Shown here: positions 56,603-64,000 of the stretch, piece by piece
Numbering within the stretch: position 1 is the stretch's first letter
Layout: the number at the start of each line of letters is the position of its first letter
Assembly: GCF_019649055.1 (NCBI RefSeq)
Contig: NW_026570305.1
Span: 372,001-436,000, forward strand
Length of the DNA: 64,000 bases
Reading direction: 5' to 3'
Source: Paramacrobiotus metropolitanus
Lineage: Eukaryota; Tardigrada; Eutardigrada; Parachela; Macrobiotidae
Translations under genes and position numbers: made by a program
The notes under the pieces: generated by a model
What the model was told of the DNA's origin: nothing
Seen by the model: only the letters and a program-made list of their open reading frames with translations
Database searches by the model: none

Positions 56603-59600
56603 ATGAGTTGCTGTGTTCTGTCAAAATACACTACATGTATGTATCTTTGTGCTTTCATTGCGTTGCGGCAAGTGATTACGATTAAGGCGGAGAGCATAGC
56701 CCAGTTCACCTGCAATTTTGATAGCGGGTTGTGTCCCGGTTGGCAAACTGCTACTAGCACTGCAAGTTCATCCAGGAACTGGACATCAACAACTGCTCAC
56801 GATCAGATTGATCACAGACACCAGAGTCTGCTATCTTTCGATGGTAAGTATTAGCTAGTATCATAGCGACTGTGGTTAAATTTAAATAATTAAAACTTTA
56901 TTTGATTGGTCTGTGTGAACGAAGCCGATGAGCCACGACTGGCGAGTTGTTCGGGTTTTTTTTAAATTGGACGGTAGTCAGTCGGTGATGGAATAACTTC
57001 CTAAATTTGAATAAATTAGTCCATGGACATCCTCTCGATCGATCGTACGTTCTGACCTCTCGTTTCTCATCCGCACATCCTTTTTATCCAGAGAACACAG
57101 TAAGATCTTTTCTGGTTACTGTACATCGTAATTAGACCACCAACATCGGTCTGTAAAGCGTCGTGGCGCGGCGAATAGCCAACCCACAGTAAACGGGAGC
57201 CCATCTTAAGGCTTCCATTGTAGTATGTAAAAAAAATTAGTACAACACTACAACCCAAGAGTGTCATGCACACAAGGGCAGTTATTTTTCAATGCTTTAT
57301 GCTGTTTTGAACATAAATTTTTTAGGGACGCATTTTATTTATACACCGAGGACAGTACGGCAAACTGATGAAGATGTCTGGGCTGAAATTATCAGCGATT
57401 ATTTATCTTTACCGGTTGGAAGTCCTCCATACAACATCGTTGTCAGTTTCTGGTATTTTGTCCCAAAAGGTTACGGGACGCTAATGTTGAGCTTCAGAGA
57501 TACCAACGCTGTTTATGGAAATGACAGTATTCACTGGATGATAAGAGACAGAATTCATCACAGTTATCCGGACCAAAGCATGAAGTGGTATTATGGACAA
57601 GCACCGCTCCTCATTAGCCAAAGCGGCTGGATTGTATTTCGGGTCGTGCACGGCCGCATTATTGACTCGTTTGCCTTGGATAATGTTGTAACAACCAAAG
57701 ACGGTAATGTTTATATTAAATTAGAGCACGTTCATGCTTTTGCTTTTTTATGATAATGACAGTAAATTAATTACTTTATCCGTTACCGTAAGAATCTGCG
57801 TGAGGCAGGAGATACTCCGTTTTAAATCGTAGCAGCGAATATAATTATGTATAATGTTTGTAATGCAGCTTTAACTGAAATTAACTGAAAGACTCGAAGT
57901 GTATAAAAATGAAAACGTGCTTTTCCATACCAAAGGAGTTGCTGACGGAGACTTAATATAAAAACCGCGAAATGTACAGCAGAAACATAATGCAACGTAA
58001 TGATTTCGTTTCTTCCTCAGTAGATCGGCTTCCTATTAACCTACTGGTGAGTCACGTGAGTGCAACCCGAAGAATATCTTGTGGTTTCGAAATCGATTTG
58101 TGCGGCTGGATGAACCACTTTGATAGCGATTTCCGCTTGGATCCATCAGAAAGCTCGACGTCTCTCACAGGGAAGCATAACGGAAGCCTGCTTCATCCAA
58201 TCTACAACAATCGGGAGCTGATCCTGGGAAGTCTCCCTGTGGTTTCGCCCACTTCACTAAGCAAGGTTTTTAGTTTCAAATACTTTGTCAGCGATCGCAA
58301 AGTGCAGCTGTTGCGGCTATTCGTCAGTGAATGGTATGACAGCATGGTGGTCTGGGAGATCAAACCCGGGTCGGGCGATGGACTCGTTGGGATGTGGACA
58401 ACAGTGACACTCACACTGTGCATGCCTGCAGGCGCGTCGTTGCGTTTTTTGGTTACCACAACAGTGGCTGATTCCGCAGTGAAGTTTGATGATTTTTTGT
58501 TGCGCACGGATTACAGCCAAAACTTGACTTCTGCTAAAGAATGCCATCGAATAACGTGCAGTTTTGACCAATCTACTGTACGTGTGGTTGGGCTGATCAC
58601 AGCGTGGTGGCAAGGTAATTAAAGGTTTCCACTGATTAGGGTACTGGATAAACAGCTGGCAGGTGAGGACTAAGGAGTGGGCATTTAAACTTCAAGTAAC
58701 TGATAATTTTTGGATCTGAAGCAGGTGTTTTTTCTCAATTTTTATATATTAGTCACTGACTCACTGTAAAGGAAGTGTGCCGCTACATGAATTTTAAACG
58801 TTATTCTAAATTTTTTAAAAAGTAGGGGGAAATCTGATTTGGCGCAAAAACGATCTTTATGCTAATGTCTGCTTTTGTACAACATTTAAAGAGGGTCATT
58901 GATATGGAGACTTTTCGAACACCTCAGTGCGTTTAAACTTCTTGAACTTATTTTACTCCAAACTCACCAACCGGAATTTGCGCGCACAAACCGTATCCAA
59001 GCCAATGTATACAAATCAATCATTTGGCTAGGGAATGTCATAAAACAATGCAGAAAAGTTTTTGGGAGGGCGCATATGTACCTGAATTTGGTACCATGTA
59101 AGTACTGACACACTTCCCTTAAAACTTTTTTTGCCAGTAACATCCGTATAACGGAGCTACGGTTACAAAAAATTATATTTTAACAGAAACCGATGAAACT
59201 ATGGATTGCATTGACATAAGATTGCATTTTTTAAACTGTTTTTTTTAAACTGTTTTTTTTTAAATTGCATTGTATCCAAATTCCAAATCCTGAAACGCAT
59301 ACAATTAACCTGATGTAACACATTTTTCTTTTGATGCAGATGGAAGCAGACCAGCGTTGCCGATAGTATGGACTATTCTAAACCCGGCATAACCGATTTT
59401 GTAGCAACCGGCACAGCTAACGGTGTTGTGCCTGTTGCGCGTCTAGTTAGCCCTTGTGTGGACCTGGAAACATCAAGCACGCTCAGCGATGCTTATTGGA
59501 ATGGTGCGAGTCAGATGGAAGGAAACAAGGTCGTGGTGAAGTTGTTCCACGCCAACCATTCGCTGCAGTTCCATGGCATTTTGATTTCCCGCACCAGCGT

Positions 59601-62600
59601 CGCACTGCCACCAGTGCAGGCCGTCCGCATAGTCATCGAGCATCCCTTTCCCACAGGCTTCGTCCGGCTCCCACGAATCACTTTGCGCAAAGAAAGCGTC
59701 GTGGCCAAGCTTTCCGACCTTTGTCCGGAATTTCCGATGCCACCTCTAATAACAGAGCAGCCACACATACTGTCTGTCAGCTGCACGTTCGATAGGAATT
59801 TGTGCGGTTGGACAAACTCAGATTCCCAGCAGAAGTTCTTTGTATATCCAGGCTATGGCGACGTGGTTGCGTTTCAGGGCGCGGGAGCCGCTGCGGCTCT
59901 CATGATCAGTGCAGACAGTGAACCACGTTTTGGACCGCTGGTGTCGCGAACCATTATGGGCAGCGGAAGGACACAGCTATTTTTTACTTACCGAATGGAT
60001 TACCATGTCCAATGGGCCAGTATCATTGTTAGGCCCCACGATGGGTCCAAACCGCTCTTAGCATGGTACACCAGTGTTCTGGACGAACTGCATCACGTAA
60101 ATGTGTGGCAGACGGTTAGAGCATCGTATTGCTTCGTTGGCAATTATACCTTGGAACTGACTGCACACTTTGCGTAAGTTTGCTCATCATCACAAGTACC
60201 CAGATTTCGCAATTGTACAGATACGAGCAAATGAAAGTAGATTTCCCGAGCATTGTCAAATTTACGAACACAAAATATTGAAAATGTTTACTGTAATCAC
60301 TTTCAGGAAATATGAGGATGACATAACAGGATTTTGGGTAGACAACCTAACTCTGCAACCAGAAGAAATTGCAGTTAACTTGATTCCAGACCTATGTAGC
60401 ACCAGCGCTTTCAGTAAACCGCTAATCTCAATAACCTGCGACAATTCCATGATAACTACATCCATTTCTCGTAAATTCTGTGGGTGGCAAGTCGATAGTG
60501 ATGGCAATGCGCTGGCAGCCATAGAACCACTTGCGTATGGTTTTTATTTCCATGCCTACGAGTATAACGCTCTGGCGCTATGCTATAGAGTGATCAGCAA
60601 CACCCATCCTAATGCCGTCAGCTTCGATCTGGTCAGTCCGGAGTTCCACGTCAGACCGAATGACGTGCTGCATTTATGGTATTCCGTCCGTCGGCGACCA
60701 GCATTTATTCGAATAATGGCCACAAGTGCCGAAGAGAGCTTAACGCTCTACGAAGCGACACACGACGATGCACAGGATAACAACCAGCAAGGATTTAAAA
60801 AGGTCATTTCTCTAGGCTCTCTAACTGGACCAACCAAGGTAAGTATACAATTTGTTCTGAGATGCTATTTGTTTTCGATTAGAGAAAGAGAGCAAAGAAT
60901 TTTTCCACCTAACACTGATGGTGATTGAATCGCTGTCGCAGATTACTATCAGAGTTCGATCACTACCTCCAGAGTCCAACTCTACAGCTGCGCGTCCAGG
61001 CAATTCCAATCCAGATTTTGCCGTCAGACACATATGGTTTCCTCAAGAAGAAGGCGAGCGAGTTTCATGCATTCACCAGTATGTAGATAGTTAAGTAATA
61101 AAAATTTTATTAACGTTTAGGTTACAAGCCGGAAGTTCAAATTGACAGACTACCAAAATATGGTAAAGCTTTTCAAGTAGTTCGGTGTTTGTTGTTCATT
61201 AAAATTTCATTTTCGTTTTCCACAGAAACCTGCAAAGATACCAGCTACCAAAATGTGTCTTGTACCTTTGAAAAATCTGATTCGTGCGTGTGGTTCCGTA
61301 ATATCAACCACACCGCCTGGCTAGCAACAGACCAGCCGTATGGCACGTTTCCGTTCGTGTTTCCTGATCAGGATTTACGGAAAATGAACAGACGTCTTAT
61401 TTACACTGGATCACAGCATTCTATCGGCACATTAGAGAGCAGTTACATTGGTCCTGTTCAAACGAGATTTTCCTTCAAGGTGTACATGTTTGGAGCCGGT
61501 TTACGATATTTGAGCTTGCATGCGGAAAGTATGTCCACGTATTATTTGCTGTGGAATTCCACGGAAAATACCACTACGAGACCGTCGGCAAGGCAATGGC
61601 AAACTGTAAACCTGGAACTCTGCATCAAGTTTCCTTTTAAGGTCAGTTAAGTTAGACTATTTAAAAAGCTTTACGCAAACTGAAAATGTTTAAGAGCCAC
61701 GACTAAAACGGTATTTAAATTTCAGTCCACTTTGGTAAGTTATCTTTTGGTAAGTTATCCTTGTACTTTAACTTTACAGCTTGTATTCAAAATTTCAACC
61801 AGCAAAGCGCCATACATAGCGGCACTTGATGACATTCAGCTAGATAACGAGTGCACAACGCTGAAGCACGACGTTGATTGCAAAAATCTGAAACCTTTCT
61901 CTCCTCCACAATCGATTTTAACCAGCGCAATAACCAAACCAGCGTTTTGTAAGTTGACCGCATTAATTTTCTAAATTACTAAGCAAATTTCGGTTCTTTT
62001 GTGCTGTAGTCGCATGGTCCTTTTGTGCTTTAGTCGCTTTGACAGCACCGGCACCAGCAGGCACTTTGCACTGCATGTTCCACGAGCTGGACTTTTGCGG
62101 ATGGTACGGCATCGATAACGAAAGTTTAGCTTGGAGCATTGTGCCGTCCGGCAACAAGAACGAGACAGCAGCCGCAGTGTTTTGCTCCCGACTACCAGGG
62201 CTACTGACCACGGCTACGGCTTACCTCATTAGCCCAAAAGCAACGTGCAGTCAGTGGGCCTTCTGTTTTTTCGAGGTAGGTGGTTGAGAACTGAGAAAGC
62301 AAATATCTCCGGAGTACTCTACGTTTCTGTACAATAGGAATAACGCGATTGAGCAGGATTTTCGTTCTGCAGTTTGAATACCGATCTTCCCAGGGTTCGG
62401 TAGTAGAAGTGCAGCTGTGGATGGCCTCAAACAAGACATCGTCAGCGCATTTAGCATGGGGAAGCGGACCGAACGAATTTCCGTTATACACCAGAGTTAC
62501 CGTGAACTTGAGCAGTGCACCAGGAACATTCTGGCTGGTTTTGTCTACCACTTTCTTTGAGGACGCATCCAACGTTCAAGTCAGAAACTTCAACTTCTTT

Positions 62601-63889
62601 GGAGACAACGGTGAGCACTAGCAGTCTTTGACGCAGGCAACAGGGCTTTCCGCTAATTCATTTAATTTACAATACTGCTTTATGGCAGGGAACGGGACGG
62701 CTAAATCGGGTAAGACTGGATCGACTAGATTTATTTAAATGTTATGAAATTTACACGTCAGAAACTGTATGCGTGCATATCCTGCTTGCGTAGATTATGG
62801 TTTCATTACGCTTTCTGGCAATATATTGGGAGGCCTTAGCATCCTGACCATTATAGCGGGTCTCCTGCTTTTTCGGTATTATCGTGCTCAAGTAAGTAAT
62901 CTCGTACAATTATAATTTAATAGTGTTACAGTGGCAAGTAAGCCTGTTAAATATAAAAGGGAGTTGAGGAATGGTTAGAAAATGCTGCGAAAAATGGGTT
63001 AACAGAAAAGAAATACACATCACCAGAAAGTAAACTAGTAATGGATTTACTGTTCATTCCAGCGGGATTACTGCAAACGATTGTATAACTGTGAAGTACA
63101 TCCATTCTTATTCGAAGAACTGGAAATCCCGAGCAGCTCGATAACTCTTTGTTAGTGCTGGGAAATAACATATAAGTTACATGCTTAACATATAAGTTAT
63201 ATGTTTGACCTTTAGTGAACAAGGAATTAAGAAGGAGCCACTTCTGTCAAGTGGGACTGGCACGAATAACAAAACTGCACACGAAACACTTCGTTCTTGA
63301 GAACACAACCGTTGTCGTCAAATTTTTGTTGGATAAATGCTCTCAAGAAGAGGAGCGGTACTTTCTAGCGGAAATGGCAGCCTTCATGATGGTGGGCAGG
63401 CACAAGAATATCGTCAGTTTAATTGGGGTGATTCTTAAAGGTATCCGCATTCACACCAAGAGCGAAGATACTAATCATAAAATACGATCACATCTGGAGG
63501 CAGACATCAAGTTATATAATCCCTGTTGCTTGTGGTTAGCATCAATATGTTTTGCAGGCCGTCCGATGATTGTTATGGAACACTGTGCTAATGGATCCTT
63601 ACTTGAGCATTTGCAAAAGAAAAACAATTATGTTGGCCTGAAAATGGTTGGATCCGTTCATACGATCCAAAAGACAGATTTGCACAATGTTTCTTCTCGA
63701 GACGAGCTGCAAAGTTTGCTTTCGATCGTATACCAAGTTGCAGCCGGAATGGAGTTCCTATGTAGTCGCGGCTTTCTCCACCGCGATCTCGCCGCACGCA
63801 ACGTACTTCTGGACTCCAGTCTTACGGCTAAGATAGGCGATTTTGGTTTGGCCAGAAATGACAGTGAATACATCTTGCAGCGGCAGAAT
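56603..63889 (+). CDS. MAM-domain receptor tyrosine kinase 3 (3' end beyond window, one frameshift)
   Basis: Exons: 56603-56843, 57326-57703, 58021-58614, 59340-60173, 60307-60838, 60942-61053, 61121-61162, 61226-61641, 61780-61948, 62034-62275, 62373-62610, 62689-62709, 62794-62891 (TM), 63063-63150, 63216-63440 and 63558-63889; the C-lobe exons lie past 64000. It is a close paralogue of kinase 1: many exon lengths are identical (112, 42, 169, 238, 21, 98, 88, 225). It has a signal peptide, seven MAM-like modules and a TM helix (GNILGGLSILTIIAGLLLF). The kinase has [14 protein letters not shown] and DFGLAR, but a glycine-free P-loop LRRSHFCQV. Exon 58021-58614 is 8 bp longer than its counterpart, with a 5-base insertion near 58580 that shifts the frame at the third module's CGW. 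The donor after 61053 reads GC (GCGAGC) instead of GT. Confidence 0.8.
58969..59100. repeat. Dispersed repeat, empty-site copy of the 14.4-kb repeat
   Basis: It shares GCGCGCACAAAC, CCAATGTATAC and GAATTTGGTACCATG with 14455-14900 in the same order but lacks the 281-bp hAT-type MITE. It lies in intron 3 of receptor kinase 3 (58615-59339). Confidence 0.65.
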
Positions 63890-64000
63890 GTACGAAAACT
63901 ACAGAGTTTTGTTTGAGAAAAATTCGAGAGTATTATGCATGAAATGGCACGTAAGTGTCACAGAAGCCGAGTTAACCCTTTTTTCTGTAATCCAGGTGCT

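Overview
This is a eukaryotic, metazoan nuclear window. It has many short phase-consistent GT-AG introns (several of 55 to 61 bp), secreted and membrane proteins with signal peptides, animal families (astacin, MAM, receptor tyrosine kinase, WDR5-like, F-box), a Ty3/gypsy retrotransposon, a LINE fragment and at least six MITE-like elements. I think it is a small invertebrate, possibly a tardigrade, judging by the F-box family and the short introns; that assignment is inference. All gene models here were built by hand from splice signals, phase agreement and comparison of paralogues inside the window.

Layout. 1-3.8 kb: intergenic and repeat-rich, with an inverted 79-bp copy of an F-box exon and a MITE. 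3.86-8.92 kb (+): a three-exon F-box gene, followed by a MITE with perfect 38-bp inverted ends. 9.3-13.0 kb: gene-poor, with a small unknown ORF (-) and a 126-bp tandem array. 13.9-16.4 kb: a LINE-type insertion flanked by a 23-bp direct repeat, carrying a hAT-type MITE. 16.4-25.7 kb (-): an astacin gene whose last exons encode a bulb-type lectin domain; one intron holds a decayed Ty3/gypsy element. 26.6-30.8 kb (-): a WDR5-like WD40 gene with a MITE in an intron. 32.0-39.3 kb (-): two tandem astacin genes joined to leucine-rich-repeat ectodomain exons. 40.5-49.7 kb (-), 50.4-55.9 kb (+) and 56.6 kb to the window end (+): three paralogous receptor tyrosine kinases with 5 to 7 MAM-like modules, one transmembrane helix and a split-exon kinase domain. 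The first two are head to head.

The most interesting content is (1) the MAM receptor-kinase cluster, where two members keep HRD and DFG but have lost every glycine of the P-loop, while the third keeps the P-loop but has HGD and NFG; (2) astacin proteases joined to LRR or bulb-lectin modules; and (3) small disruptive lesions (in-frame TGA at Trp positions, short frameshifts) in nearly every gene from 16 kb onward. These lesions suggest a decaying or poorly corrected region, or RNA-level repair. How the proteins work together is inference: secreted proteases and large receptors look like an extracellular and cell-surface expansion, while WDR5-like and F-box proteins are intracellular.
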